Shown piece by piece: positions 1 to 18,907 of a stretch of 64,000 nucleotides of DNA. Origin of the DNA: Metaphire vulgaris. Taxonomy: Eukaryota; Annelida; Clitellata; Crassiclitellata; Megascolecidae. The stretch's first letter is position 1. Each line of letters opens with the position of its first letter. The notes under the pieces are model-generated. The model saw nothing but the letters and a program-made list of their open reading frames with translations, was not told the DNA's origin and did not search any database. The DNA is taken from contig CM030841.1 of NCBI GenBank assembly GCA_018105865.1, forward strand, positions 7,194,229-7,258,228, in the 5' to 3' direction. A program made the translations under genes and the position numbers.

Positions 1-177
1 ATATCCGGGGTCCCCAGTTAAGGGGTTAAGTGAGAAAAATACGGTATTCACCTATCTAGCTGTGGCTTTACAACGTTTCCGCTTTTTGCTATGAAGAGAA
101 GCTAGCAGAAAATTTGGGGTGAGCTTGGGGGCAACTGCCCCTTTAAGTCCACTCCCGATTGTAATCTCATATGAGCT

Positions 178-180
<3 letters not shown>

Positions 181-236
<56 letters not shown>
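181..236. repeat. (AT)n microsatellite
   Basis: An uninterrupted AT dinucleotide run in the intron after the last visible TSR exon. Confidence 0.95.
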
Positions 237-238
<2 letters not shown>

Positions 239-317
239 CAGACGATTAAGCGAAATCCAGACAAGAAGAAGAAACTCTTGATGAAATGGTCGTTGTAATC
301 GCTGCCAAGATACTGAC

Positions 318-7029
<6,712 letters not shown>

Positions 7030-7221
7030 CTGAAAATTAACGACAACTTTACTGTCATTACATTAGCACTGTGGCAAATGAGTCAAATATTGGTCTATTT
7101 TTCGCCAAGAAGCTAAACACGTACTTATTTAATATCGAGTGTAAAGTTTAAAGCGCTCTTGACTTCAGCTTTTTGCTTTGTCGACGCTGGTGAAACTAAA
7201 CAGATAGATCATGTCTAATGT

Positions 7222-7519
7222 CGGTGGCGTGCAGAGTGTGGTGGGCGCCCGGGGCCAAAGTCGATTTGGACGCCCCATCATCTGGTGGATACCCGATTTT
7301 GGCAAGCAAAAAGGTCGTTGAGTCAAATTTTACGCCCCTCTGGGGTGCGCCCGAGGCCAAATCGCTAATTTTTAAGGATTTTACTGTAAAAAAAGTGTTC
7401 ACAAGTAAAAAAGGTAGTCTACCAGAACAATTTTTACGCCCTCTCTGCTGTGCGCCCGGGACCACCGCCCCATGGCCCGCCGCCCCGCCGCCCCCGCCCC
7501 GCCCCTCTGCACGCTACTG
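7222..7519. mobile_element. hAT-type MITE (degraded target duplication)
   Basis: About 298 bp with inverted ends CGGTGGCGTGCAGAG and CTCTGCACGCTACTG, and internal GGGCGCCC-type G/C-rich arms. The flanking octamers TCTAATGT and TCTACACT match only partly, so this is an older insertion. No coding capacity. Confidence 0.6.
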
Positions 7520-7685
7520 TCTACACTGTAGTGTTAAACAAAGATATTGAGCTCATCATTCTCTCGTTGGAATACTGTAATTACTCGAAATGCTCACTTG
7601 AAATTATTCAGTAAAATAGAAAAAATGTTGCGAGAACATGGTCTTCTAACAATTGCATTTGAAGACAAAAAACGCCTGAAACTAC

Positions 7686-7745
7686 TGGGGTCAGCTACTG
7701 AGTTCAGCTACTGAGGTCAGCTACTGAGGTCAGCTACTGAGGTCC
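7686..7745. repeat. 15-bp tandem repeat, about four copies
   Basis: Four near-identical units of GAGGTCAGCTACTGA. The rest of 7520-8280 shows no gene or recognisable element. Confidence 0.8.
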
Positions 7746-8279
7746 TAAAGGCAGCGAATTCATCTCCTTCGGACTAACTAAACGTGCTTCTCTCCTCTCC
7801 TTTTAACCTTACAAGCTATATAGTTTTGGGAACTTTTGCTATTAATTCTAAGAACAGAATGTGTGTGTGTTGTTTTTGTTTAAAGACGTGTCCCCATGAA
7901 AGACGATGAACGTCTATAACAACAGCACTCGCATGTGCACTCATAACATTAAATTATGTAAATCGATAAAAGGGTGTAATAGGATAAGGCTAGAAAACCT
8001 TCCTACCCGAGAGAATCATGGCGCACAGGCCAAAATATAGGAAGAATTGCATCGTGCTCGAGTTCCTGCCAATGGAAAAAGATCTGTTTAAAGTTTAAAG
8101 TCTGAAGTAAATATGCAACCAAGTTTTGTGATTTGTTAATTCTCAAACTAGAGTGTCGAGCACGCTAAAATGTTGTCGGCCCATCACCTGATAATAGAGA
8201 AGGAACCGCCAAGGACTTATTACGACCCGGACCATGCATTTACACATGCATTATTTTGCATTAGCATATGACATGCAGA

Positions 8280-8570
8280 CAACTGCAGGGTCCCTCCACT
8301 TTCTTGGGTACCGGGAAAAGTCCCTCCACCATCCAGGACTGCAAAATTCGGAGAAAGATCCGTCACCCATGGTAATTCCATGCTCTGGAACTCTCTGCCG
8401 AAAACTGTGACTAATGAGACTAACAGTGATTTATTTGTTAAAAACCTTAAGACGCACCTGTTCGACATCTCATACAAGTGCAATGTGCAAAGCGCTTTTG
8501 CCTTAAGCCTCTGACTTTGTTACTGCGCTATATAAATTGTAGTCTAAACTAAACTAAGTAAACTAAAATT
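8280..8570 (+). mobile_element. 3' end of a CR1/L2-like LINE
   Basis: The plus strand encodes LWNSLPK and, a little further on, LKTHLFD, the conserved C-terminal peptides of CR1/L2-type reverse transcriptase ORFs. An untranslated tail with GCGCTATATAAAT follows and then a CTAAA-rich tail (about 8545-8570). Only the last ~60 codons are recognisable, so this is a 5'-truncated dead copy. Confidence 0.65.
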
Positions 8571-8974
8571 ATTCGTCCTCTCACGCCCTCTCCATGGTCC
8601 CGACCTGTGTGTTGTGCTTGCTTGCTTATAGACGCGTCCGTATTAAAGACGATGAGCGTCCCGACCTGCGTTAGAATACGGTGAAATTTGAAGCAGTCAC
8701 TGAAAAATAACTGCCGCAGACAGGGCAGGATCGACAGTATAACTACTGTCACACGGACAAACTTTCATAATAAGTTCATGCAGAGAGTTAAGCTTAAGGC
8801 AGTTAATATGGGTTAATATGATCCGTTAGATCATTAGTTAGGGCGTTATAGAGGCTCAAAGAGTTGAAAGAGACCCAGCAAATATAAGAAAATAGCCCTA
8901 GTTTTAAATTTAAGGTATTCGCTAGGTGTCTCTATATTTAAGAAAGACGAGCAGATAGTAAGCAGGGTGGAACA

Positions 8975-9740
8975 AACGAGTGCAAAGTATGTATGGGCTT
9001 CAAATAAATGTAAATAAATCCAAAGTAATGACGATAAATGGAGAAACAATTTCCATCGGGGTTGATCAAAAGATATTAGAACAGGTGGAAGACTACATTC
9101 CTCGGAGCCATCATCTCAGGACTCAGGAGACTGCTCACTATAAGATAAAATAAATGCCAAACTGACACGAGTAAAGGTTGACACAAGAAAAATAAAAAGA
9201 AGATGGAAAGATAACACCAGCGTAGGGACAAAGAGAAGAAGGGAAAGTGTAGATGGAGTACGGCATCATAAGGCTGTGAGGGCTGGACTCCAAAGAAGTT
9301 GCAGAAAAGAATGGAGGCTTTCGAATTGTACTCATTTCCCACCCTGCTAGGAGTCAGCTGGAGAGAAAGGAACACCAACAAAGAGGCGTTGCAAATGGCA
9401 AGTACAGAAAGACGTGTGCAAAAAGAAAGAAACTACAAACAATATATTTTATGCACGTACATAGGAACAGCGACGCCTAAGCCAACACTAGAAAGGACAA
9501 TGCAACAAGAAATGCTGCCCGGAAAAGACACAGAGGTCGACGGGCGACCAGCAAGAAAGTGGGCGGATGTTGTGGAACAGTGGACAGGACTGCTGTTGCC
9601 AGAAATCAGTCAGGAAGACACAGGAGAGGCCAAGACATTGCTGGAGAAATGAAATTCACGCTGTCGCCTCAACTCATTTCCCACCCTGCTAGGAGTCAGC
9701 TGGAGAGAAAGGAACACCAACAAAGAGGCGTTGCAAAGTG
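8975..9740 (+). mobile_element. LINE reverse-transcriptase fragment (C-terminal region), decayed
   Basis: Plus-strand frames give GLQINVNKSKVMTING (typical RT thumb-proximal motif), then after stops and frame changes LEQVEDYIP. From 9299 a 117-codon open stretch follows with EAFELYSFPTLLGVSWRER, TNKEAL and GRPARKWADVVEQWTGL, the usual C-terminal signature of jockey/RTE/CR1-group LINEs. A 65-bp direct repeat (9331-9395 and 9673-9737) shows that part of the element is present twice. Several stops make it non-functional. Confidence 0.7.
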
Positions 9741-11820
9741 AAGGAAGTTGTTGTTGTTGTTCATGAAGGAAGAAGAAGGAGAAGATGACGACAATTTCTT
9801 GATGTCGACACAAAATAACGTTCTTACCGCTCAGACGAGCTGCAGAAGTGGAGACTTGACCGCTGCTGCGTCTCACAGGAGCCGAAGGCAAACGACTGAA
9901 GTGGCTTCAACCGAACCCGCTTTTAAAGGGATTTCGAAACTCAAAACGCTCGGCGTAAATTAGCACTCGCTGACATCTTCAAAAGTCAATACGGAGGCAA
10001 CTCCCGTCCACAAATGTTATCGATGACAGAATAGCGATGAATCGAGAAAGGACACGCAGAAACGAATGCGAATTCAATATTTCTGCTCGTGTCATTGACA
10101 TCGAAAATAGGAGCTGGTCTTTTGGAGACATTTTAAAGGCTAAATTATTACAATAATCAATTAGTATTTGTGCGTCCATATGTTACAAGGAATTCATTTA
10201 AATTGATCAAGACCTTCGATCGTCTAGAGTAGTAAGCATATTTTACGTAATTTTTCAAATATTCTAAAATATCAAGAACGTCGGTTCGCAATTCGCCAAA
10301 TTGACATTTATGACATACAGTACACGTCTTTTGTTGGACGGTATTCAATAAATTCTTTCGTTACCTTACAGGGGTTTCTAGTGCGAATTGAGGCAATATA
10401 AATGCAGTCAAGCGTAGTGATGAAAGACCGAAATTATGAAAGTGCAGCGATGAACCATTTCGGGCAGCGAAATTCGTGAATTCGCACGCTGCAGAAGAAT
10501 ACAGGCATATATATTGAGAACTGCTCCTTCTTGACGTAAAAGTCTAGTCAGGTTAACCGCCCGAAGCCCCGTAGAAAATTAATGTAACTCTCGTTAACAT
10601 TTATTTAAAGAGGTTAAAGAACGGAAGTGTCACAATGGATAATTAGGCCAGCTAGAAAGCTGATTCTTTGGTCATAATGGGCATCAACAGTGGCGATGCG
10701 AGGAATGGTCTTCGCTGAATTCCTACCGTGATGTTCTTGACTCGGTCTAGGATGAGAACAGTGTTTTATCCAAACCCCAGGCCTTTTGGGGGATTGACTT
10801 ACCTGGAGGAAAGAGACACAGTTCAATGCAAAAATTCGTGTCAGTGCTGGGATATTTTGAAGGGGGATTTTGTGGTTTTGGAGGGGGAAATTACTCCTAT
10901 CAGGCCTGTATAAAACACTGGATGAGAATGACTTTGGAAGGGAATTCATTTGAGAGCTTCTTTGTTTTAAAACCAGTCAGGGGCGATTTTATAAAATTGT
11001 TAGTCAAGTCTGGCATTTAGGTACATTACAAGAGATCGATTAGTTATCGGTTATGCGCAGTATATACGACCACGAATATACGTCAGTGTAATACCATAGC
11101 AATTTACATGAACAAAAGGGAAGAGTTTGCACAGCGCTATAAATCCTATCGTTTGAGTGTAATAATATAAGCGTTATAAGCGAAAACCCTAGTAGGCCTA
11201 CCATGTGCGCATGCATATATGCATCCATCCATTTACATGGTTTAAAACAACCAAGCAAGCAATCTATCTAGCTATCCATCTATCTATCGATCTGTCTGTC
11301 TGTCTGTCTGTGTGTGTGTCTGTTTATCTCTGTGTGTAGGTCCCGATGTCTAGCCATGTGTCTATCTGTACAGTAAATCTGTCTATCTGTGTGTTTGTCA
11401 TTTCGTCTGTCTGTCCTCCTGCCTGCTTGCCTATCTTCTATCCGTCTATTTGTCAAAAGCCTACTATTTTTATAATGTAATTGGTATCAGTTCAATCGTT
11501 CATTAGAAGTGAAATGGTAATCCACCAGATGACATGTAGGCCTATATGAATCTTTTGCTTAGCCACATTTTCTGCTTTCTTACAACTCTAAATGCTATCA
11601 TAAGGGTTTCTTAATTGCTATTTTACTTCTGGGAGTATTTATGAGTAACAGAATGACAACATATTTAGAATATCTCTTTATCATAATGGTTAATTGCTAT
11701 TTTATTTCTTAAATTGACCTATTTATTAGCAACAGAATGACAACATCTTTAGAATATCTTTTTCTATATTATAGTGCTTTTAATTGAGTTATTGTAGACG
11801 TAATTAGCTAATGGCAAAAA
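9741..11820. other. Gene-free interval
   Basis: No ORF with recognisable domains on either strand. It contains a tetranucleotide (ATCT/GTCT) array at 11263-11420 and two imperfect ~80-bp tandem copies at 11611-11689 and 11690-11770 (shared words TTAATTGCTATTTTA and ACAGAATGACAACAT). Short open frames at 10614-10949 and 10157-10348 on the minus strand show no motif. Confidence 0.5.
11263..11420. repeat. ATCT/GTCT tetranucleotide array
   Basis: Imperfect repeats of CTAT, CTGT and GTGT units. Confidence 0.85.
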
Positions 11821-11823
11821 CTG

Positions 11824-12000
11824 GTTAGTTAGTTAGTTAGTTAGTTAGTTTATGTAGCGCAATAGTCACAGAGGCCAAGATCAAGAGCGCTTTACAGATT
11901 GACTTAAATGAGATGAAGCGTCTTTAGTCTGGTAGCAAACATTTTAGATTCACAATGTCGGGCAGCGAATTCCAGTGTTAAGACTTGTTAAACAGAAATG
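11824..12000 (-). mobile_element. 3' end of a CR1/L2-like LINE, minus strand, with TTAG tail
   Basis: The minus strand reads WNSLPDIVN and RLKTLHLI, matching LINE C-terminal peptides. An untranslated part with AGCGCTCTTG and GCGCTACATAAA follows, and a (CTAA)n tail (plus-strand TTAG run at 11825-11850). It has the same layout as the 8280 and 51210 copies. Confidence 0.6.
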
Positions 12001-12044
12001 AATTTGGTTAAGCTCATTTTGTAGAAGTATCATATGCTACTATA

Positions 12045-12047
<3 letters not shown>

Positions 12048-12086
<39 letters not shown>
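12048..12086. repeat. (TA)n microsatellite
   Basis: An uninterrupted dinucleotide run. Confidence 0.9.
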
Positions 12087-12090
<4 letters not shown>

Positions 12091-13585
12091 GCACGAATTA
12101 CCGAAGAAGGGAACATTTAAAATATCAATTATAATTAAAGGCTAATGCTATGCACTTTGTTGTTTTGTATTATTTGCGAAAGTAGTCTTTCTAATGGAAT
12201 AGCTCTCGATCTTCGTGGTGGCGCCACATAATCAGCAGCACGAAAACCAATGGCGGGTTGAGCGCTTCGTCTCTCAGCCAATCACCGATCACTATCTCGA
12301 ATATGAAATCACACCCGCGTCATCGCCCTCTGCGCAGTCGTGAGTCGAAACTTCGAAAGTTGTCTTCTTCTGTTCAATCGAAGCGTTTATTTTAAAAAAT
12401 ATAAATATCCGTCTATTCTATAAATTAGCTGACTTTTCAGAGGTCTTGCTTCTTCCTTTAGTCTGATGTTGTTAAGGAACACTTCTATACTGTAAACTTG
12501 TAAACACTTCTATATTTTTAGACGACTTTATGAACTTTAATGGTGAATTCCGCCTTGTAGAGAGACCGAACGTCGGCTCCGGCTTAGGCTTCGGCGCCGA
12601 ATCTAACGAATCAGGCAGATTCGGCCACGTTCGACTACGACCGTAATCGCCTTCATAATCGACATCAATACGGCTACGGCCGTAACTATGAGCTACGGTC
12701 ATATGCCGTAATTTTCAGCGTACTATATGAGTATATGTCCAGTTGATGACTGTAAGAGTTGTTCGTTTTTAGCAAGTAATTTATATTGATTATGTTGTGC
12801 ACGTATACTCTCTAGAATTCTGCTTCAAAGTTTGAAATCTTGAAAGATTAAATAATGAATAAGGAACAGTAGAGCCAGTGTAGCATTTGCAAGTTCGCTT
12901 AGATCAGAAATTTTGTTGGAGGCAATAAGGGAGGAGAATGATGCGATGAAGTTTACAGCAAATGGTTCAAATGATGTCAATAAAATAACCTTCATTCATC
13001 AATTTCGATTCCAATGCTTTGCATTATTTTGTCCCTCCGGTCTCATGTATCAAAGTAGGTGTAACTTTAATGCTCTGTGATAGGAACAACTGTGATTGGA
13101 TCAATACAACCCATTGTTCGCTGAACTAATAACCACGTTGAACGATGGCATAAGATTTTAGTTGCAGTTGTCGTGAGACTTACAGTAGTAGTCGAAATAT
13201 CGCAACGATTGCAAACTTACTTTTAGCATACAACATTCGTCTTTTAGGCTACAGGTCAGTTATTGAAATTTATATAAAGTAACTTATTAAGTAACAAAGT
13301 AACTTTTACTTATATTTTAGATTAATTAAGCATGTGCATGTATGCTTTTCTGTATTTCCGATGTAAAACGTCGCTGTTCACTTTTCAGGGCTGCATGACA
13401 ATAGTTTTGGTTACTGCTACGGTCGAATCTATTACAGACAGTTACGACTTAGCTGCAGCTATGGCCGAATATAGGTAGGACTGCAGTTACGGCGCAAGTT
13501 ACGGCTACGGTCGTAATTGTAAATTGCAGATTCTGTCTGACTTTACCGCCTTGTATTGTCATTCATCAAAAATTCTCTTCAGTTA
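12087..13585. other. Gene-free interval with TACGGCCGTA-type words
   Basis: No convincing gene. 12200-12350 is locally rich in CG and CCAAT-like words (AGCCAATCA). 12590-12715 and 13410-13530 both carry clusters of TACGGYCGTAA words, suggesting two copies of an unnamed repeat. The 76-codon minus frame at 12472-12702 lies over the first cluster and has no domain. Confidence 0.4.
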
Positions 13586-13985
13586 GGGGCTGCCCATTAA
13601 TTACAAGTTTGACAGTTGTTGACAGGAGAGGGGGTCAAGAGAAGTTGACGTCAACAATTTCATTTTTTTACAAATGATAAAAACTAGGAAATTTCATGGA
13701 GTACTATTTATTACATCGGAAAAAAGCCTGACAAGCAAGAAAAGGTCATCACCACCAAATTATGACACTCGCTGAACAAAAGAAAGAGAAAAGTTCACAT
13801 CGCTGCAAAAATAATTACCTTCTAAACTTTTTAGGGGACCCGTCACTGGTCTTAGTGGGGGGAGGGTCAAAAGTTTTTGACATAATTATAGGGGGGTCAC
13901 TGAAAGTTGACAGTTGTTGACATGGGGTCCATTGGGGAGGGGTCAAAAATTGCCCAAAACTGTTGACATAATGAATGTCAGCCCC
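13586..13985. mobile_element. Harbinger-like MITE with TTA target duplication
   Basis: A 400-bp element starting GGGGCTGCCCATTAATTA and ending TAATGAATGTCAGCCCC (imperfect inverted repeats), flanked by TTA on both sides (13583-13585 and 13986-13988). Internally it has several GTTGACA and GGGGTCA words. No coding capacity. The three-base T-W-A duplication points to the Harbinger superfamily. Confidence 0.6.
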
Positions 13986-14580
13986 TTACGAATGCTTATC
14001 GGATCTTGTAACTTTTTCATTAATGACATTAACTGAAATAACAAACTCAAAGGGGTCTCATTATCTATGAGGTAAACCTACTTATAAGAAAGCGAATATT
14101 TCGACTAATTTAAAAAAATCATTTGAAATTGAGCGGATTTTCGTTCTTTGCTGGAAGACTACTCTTTTGTAATGAGCTTACCATTATTAAGCCTAAGGCA
14201 TTCTAAAGATGGTAATGGTCAATGGGTCTTGATCCATGACCAATCAAATGTTAAGACTGTCTTGTCTGTGCTGTCATGCAGTGCATGAGATGTCAAGCTA
14301 ACGTTCCTTGACAAATAAATATTTGCAAGGCAGTTTTTGCATTATAGTCTTTGATTACTTGTCGTGCTGATCAAATGCTGTTTGGTTTGTTCTATTGTAT
14401 TTTGCTGTATATGGCACTTACGTGCTTTTACGTTCGATCGACACTCGACATGTTAGTTCTGACTATAACGGCGCCGATAAGATATTTGTAGATATTTAAC
14501 TGCCAACGACCCATGGGTCAGGGTCTAGATTTCAATGGGTTATTTTGAGTGACAAAATACCATCTCTCAAGCCCTGTGCT

Positions 14581-14807
14581 CAGTGGCGAAGCGAGGGGGC
14601 AAATGCCCCTGGGCACCGAGGATGAGGGGCGCCAAAAGGGCAAATATTCTAAATAATACAAAATTAAGAGTAAATAAATAACTTTCCATGTCTTATAAGC
14701 GAGGACCTTTTTTTACTTGTGAGAGTTTTTGAGGAGTTAAGGGAGCAATATGTCTACTTCGCCCCCGGGCGCCCCCGGGCGCCCCGCCAACCCTCGCTAC
14801 GTTACTG
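14581..14807. mobile_element. hAT-type MITE, 227 bp
   Basis: Ends CAGTGGCGAAGCGAGGG and CCCTCGCTACGTTACTG, with flanking octamers CCTGTGCT (14573-14580) and CCTGTGGT (14808-14815), 7 of 8 identical. GGGCGCC-rich arms flank an AT-rich centre. No ORF. Confidence 0.75.
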
Positions 14808-14815
14808 CCTGTGGT

Positions 14816-16549
14816 AAAAATTACCCCTAGTCAATGTCATTCACACAAACTAAGGTATTGTAGCAGTCTGGTATTGTAGCTCCCAGGCATCTATTACAGC
14901 ATGCATAGCCTACTTACACTAGCGCAACGACATATATCGATTTAAAGTAGATTAAATGCAGCACTGCTGCAAAATTGGTTTTGAAAGAGGTTAGATTTCA
15001 AATGTAGGCTAAAAAATGACAGTTTGATTTCCTTTTGCAATTTTGATTGTCAAATAATGCTGATACATAGACATGTGCTTCTATGTAAATCAATGTTTAG
15101 GCAATTAATATGGCTTACATTCACGTGGCATTGAGGCATTGCACAAAACATAAGACCGACAGAAATTTTCTCCACAATGACATTCCATTTCTCTCTCTAC
15201 ACGGAAACGCTGTGTCATTCATTAAAAACCCCATTAGCGATGCTGTCGACCTACTAACAACTTTACCAATCAGCAGAATTATTTCTACACCATATTCAGT
15301 TGCGTATTTTTAACGCATCAAGACCCTAAATAATAAAAGTAAAATGTCAATAAAAAGGATTAAAATTGGATTAGCACCTCGATAGAAGGAACTTAGTGTA
15401 ATAGCGAGAACGTTTCTATTATAGAAAAGTCATTACATTTATCGGTGTAAATAAATGAGAGATAATCAGAAATTCGTTACGGGTCGAGCAAACGCGAAGA
15501 ACAGACAATATGTCAATTTCATTATTGTTATTATGACGTCACTGATACAACTGGTCGTTGTCACAATTCGATGTAACGATATTAAGTGTCATGTTAGCTA
15601 TCATGACGTCATTATGAATATGACATTTGTTCTATTATATTATCACCTCTTCACCAATAGAATAATAATGCAATGATAAAGCCAAACGAACTGTATGAAG
15701 AAATTAATGAGAAAAGATTAATGAGAAAAAATAAGAACTGTATGAAGAAAGAAACAGTGAGCAGAGAAAAAACAGTAAACAGTAAGAATTGATTGGTCTT
15801 GTTTGCACCGTGTGTGTAGGTTTGTTTATAGAGGCGTCCGTTGCAACAGAATCAATAAAAATCATATTCGGATCATTAAAATGTCACATCATAGCTCTAT
15901 GTCGTCATGATTTATTATACTTTCGTCGTCGTCATCATCGTCGTCGTCGTCGTCTTCGCATTCAGAAGCATTATGTACAGTGTCATTAATGCTTTTACTG
16001 GATCACAAAATGTCAGCTGATATTTTAATTTTTAAATTTCCTTTTTGATTTATGATTTTTTCAATCTGTCATTTTCACGGCGCATATAAATGTATGCAAT
16101 GTTTGATAATAATTTCTGTTTTCTGAGATTCTGGATAACACATCGGCAAATACACGCAAATGAATCGGGATATTTGCCGACGAAACAAAAATAAAAAAGT
16201 TTTTAGGTTTCAGGTTATTGTATTTTGTATGATGGCCAACTTTTGCGGATAACCTGATGACTTTGGCCTTGGTGTCACGAGACTTCGGAATTTGAGATTC
16301 CTAAAATATTCCTACAAAAAAAATTTCGTAGGAATATTGTTAGCGCTTTGCAACTGTAATTCCGCATTCAAAGAACTCTACATCTTTGACTAAATATAAT
16401 TTCAATCCGTACAATTCCAGACACTGAAATCTACAGTAGTTGAAGAGTGTGATCGTTTTGTACCTGTTTGAGAAAGATCTCAGAATTGATCTTTATCGAC
16501 TATCGTTTAACTATTTTATTTAAAGTAAACAATGCTCGTGTTTGTATAG
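14816..16549. other. Interval upstream of the GRL relic, no exon 1 found
   Basis: The stretch where a GRL first exon (~1 kb open frame) would be expected before the 16550 exon. No plus-strand frame longer than about 75 codons is present and no GRL exon-1 motif (KEYYSRIYS, RIFT, IIVNN) was recognised. A CGT-rich trinucleotide stretch lies at about 15920-15955. Confidence 0.5.
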
Positions 16550-16618
16550 GCTCATAAGATCTACAAAAACATTCACGATGTCAATTTGACCAACTTGAGT
16601 TCAGAGACAATTGGCCAG
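16550..16618 (+). pseudogene. Orphan GRL exon 2 (69 nt)
   Basis: Between a TATAG acceptor and a GTAAGG donor, 23 codons read AHKIYKNIHDVNLTNLSSET-IGQ. This aligns without gaps to exon 2 of the four complete receptor genes in this window (for example AHSMYERIHDIDLTNL in gene A). Phase 0 on both sides. No matching exon 1 is visible upstream, so it is either the remnant of a dead gene or belongs to a gene with a very distant first exon. Confidence 0.75.
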
Positions 16619-16889
16619 GTAAGGTTATTTACTAAATTATTCGAACATCATATATAAGTTGCCGTTATTTCACAGAATGTCACCTTTGGCTCTATGGCTA
16701 TATTTTTGAATTCTACATTTCGTCACTATTTCAGTTTTGAATACAATAACTGTCTGTAATTATATGTATTGAATTAAATATAAATATTGACTATATTACA
16801 AAATTAAAAAATTGTATATATATATGGGCTAGCGCATTGCAATTCGCACCTAGATCAGGTTTTTTCACATTATTACTAGTAGTCTACAT

Positions 16890-17073
16890 CAGTGGCGGCT
16901 CCACGGGGGGACACGGGGGGTCGTGCCCCTTTATTGAGTGCCTGGCCCCAGTGACCCCCTGTTGGGACCCTATACTTAATGCTACATACATTAAACAACA
17001 AATGGTTGGCCCCCATGATTAGAAGTTACCACCCCAACGGCCCCCCACTTGCCAAATCCTGGAGCCGCCACTG
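16890..17073. mobile_element. hAT-type MITE family X, copy 1
   Basis: A 184-bp element with ends CAGTGGCGGCTCCA and TGGAGCCGCCACTG (perfect 14-bp inverted repeats), flanked by GTCTACAT and GCCTACAT (7/8). It is about 90% identical by eye to the copy at 34562-34750, sharing TTAATGCTACATACATTAA and ACAACAAATGGTTGGCC. It is inserted between the orphan exon 2 and exon 3 of the GRL relic. Confidence 0.85.
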
Positions 17074-17206
17074 GCCTACATAGATAGTTTTCAAAAAGAC
17101 TAGGCTCATAAGAATAAGCAGTTACTATCTGAAGAATATGAAGTTTTAGGATATTAGAGATCCGCCATCTGAAGAATATAGTGGGAGAGAGGATCGCTTG
17201 TATGTT

Positions 17207-17210
<4 letters not shown>

Positions 17211-17281
<71 letters not shown>
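17211..17281. repeat. (CT)n microsatellite
   Basis: A long CT run. The following 17282-18224 holds no recognisable gene. Confidence 0.95.
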
Positions 17282-17282
<1 letters not shown>

Positions 17283-18224
17283 GTCAGATGAGAGAACCGC
17301 GTCCGTCGCTACATTCTAGATGTAAACCTACACATGTCTTTCAGTGAACTCAGAGCGACGATCCCAGAAGCGACGTTGAAGAGCGGCTCTCCGAGATTGC
17401 CAAAAGCCAAGCCCACGCTTTTATTAGCAATCCAAGATACGCTTCATTACATACAATAATAGCATTCGTGATACTTTTAAAAGTCCAAAACTCTAATTCA
17501 AATATATGGAATTACAAAACGCAATCTTAAGTTAGACACGTTTTTCATTAAAGCTGTTGAAACTTCTACTTCGCAATGTCGGCAATGTCCAAAGAAACTA
17601 TTTTCGATTATCAACAAGGTGGCCAATTATAAGTTTAAATGCGATCTCGAGACTACGAGACACAGAAATACAGACAGAGATTTAGCGAGGCTACCTAGCA
17701 CAATGACTACTACAGCGACTTCTCAAACGCCTCAAGACATTCAAGGGAAAATCCCAAACATATTATATACAAAGACTGATTTCCAAAACACCAGTCCTAT
17801 TAAACTCATAGTTAAAAATCTTACTAAAATACAGTATATCATTTGAAACAGAACCCTAAAACTATAGGTGTTCGCAATTACAATTTTGACAGACGAAAAC
17901 CTATTTGTTAAAACCTCAATTCCGAGACTTCGGAGGTCCCAATTTCAAGTGAAATCGACTGAAACCAAAACTCCATTTGTCTTTACGAACCCTCTCAAAA
18001 TAATCACGAAGTCGCGTTTCAAAACACAATATCCTACATGTGCTACTAGTTACAAAAGCGCTATATAAATCCACAAGATTCTACTTACTTACATCTTATT
18101 ATCTGTACGCATAGTATTCTAATGGCTTCATTTTCGTAATCAAATACCACCTGGTATTTGACTGCTAAGGACGACTGCTTGCGAGAGGTTATGATAGAAT
18201 TATGAAGGATTTTGTACTTTGTAG

Positions 18225-18314
18225 ATAAATGTTTTTCTCAACCGATTGTGCGCCGATCCCATTGGATTCACGGTTTTAAGAATCTTTGTCATAGACCGCA
18301 ACACAATTCTAACG
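18225..18314 (+). pseudogene. Orphan GRL exon 3 (90 nt)
   Basis: Thirty codons between a TGTAG acceptor and a GTGAGC donor read INVFLNRLCADPIGFTVLRI then FVIDRNTILT, gap-free with exon 3 of all four complete receptor genes (IGFTVL and IDRNTILT invariant). Phase 0. With 16550-16618 it forms the middle of a receptor gene lacking a visible first exon. Confidence 0.75.
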
Positions 18315-18400
18315 GTGAGCAAATAACAAAAGATGCACGACTGTTCATTCACTCGAGTCTCGAACACCTCGCTTGACTCATCTTCATGACTGACAATTAT

Positions 18401-18690
18401 GGTGGGGCGGAAAGTTAGCAGAGTGGTAACAGCGTTGGACGATGGAGCAGAAGGTCGCGGGTTCGATCCCCGCAGGAGCCCTAAAGTCGACTCAACCTTA
18501 CTCGCTAGAGGGCGGTGGTAAACTGAGTCGCAGCGTTAAGCTGCTAAGGTAAAACGTGGGTCTGGAGAAAGTAATGGCAACCTACCCCAGATCAATGGAT
18601 TAAACCACCCACGTCGCTGATTGCCTAAGACCGAAGATAAGCGCCGGAACCCAACACTAGGACTCGAGTACGGGACCTACCTTTACCTTA
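18401..18690 (+). mobile_element. tRNA-derived SINE, copy 1
   Basis: The head contains an RNA polymerase III A box (TAGCAGAGTGGT, 18416-18427) and B box (GGTTCGATCC, 18460-18469) at tRNA spacing, followed by a ~200-bp body. No acceptor stem pairs at the ends, so it is not a tRNA gene. Related copies lie at 29784 (plus) and 50856 and 61751 (minus). Confidence 0.75.
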
Positions 18691-18838
18691 CCTTTATACT
18701 CAATTGGCTGACCGCGGTCCACAGTTCGAACCTTGGCTGGCGATTGTTTAAAATGTGTTTCCATACATTTTTTATTTTCGGACGTGGTTTTGAGGGCCTG
18801 TCCACACAACACCCATCTCATAGGCTGAAGTTTACCTA

Positions 18839-18840
<2 letters not shown>

Positions 18841-18900
<60 letters not shown>
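18841..18900. repeat. (TA)n microsatellite at the 5' end of a Helitron-like element
   Basis: A TA run that appears to have expanded from the TCTATAATATTAAG start of the adjacent element. Confidence 0.9.

Positions 18901-18907
<7 letters not shown>

Noticed and set aside
10614..10949. 111-codon minus-strand frame with a donor-like site
   Set aside because: No recognisable domain and no partner exon; kept only as part of a gene-free interval.
12472..12702. 76-codon minus-strand frame as a gene
   Set aside because: No domain, no splice context, and it overlaps a repeated word cluster.
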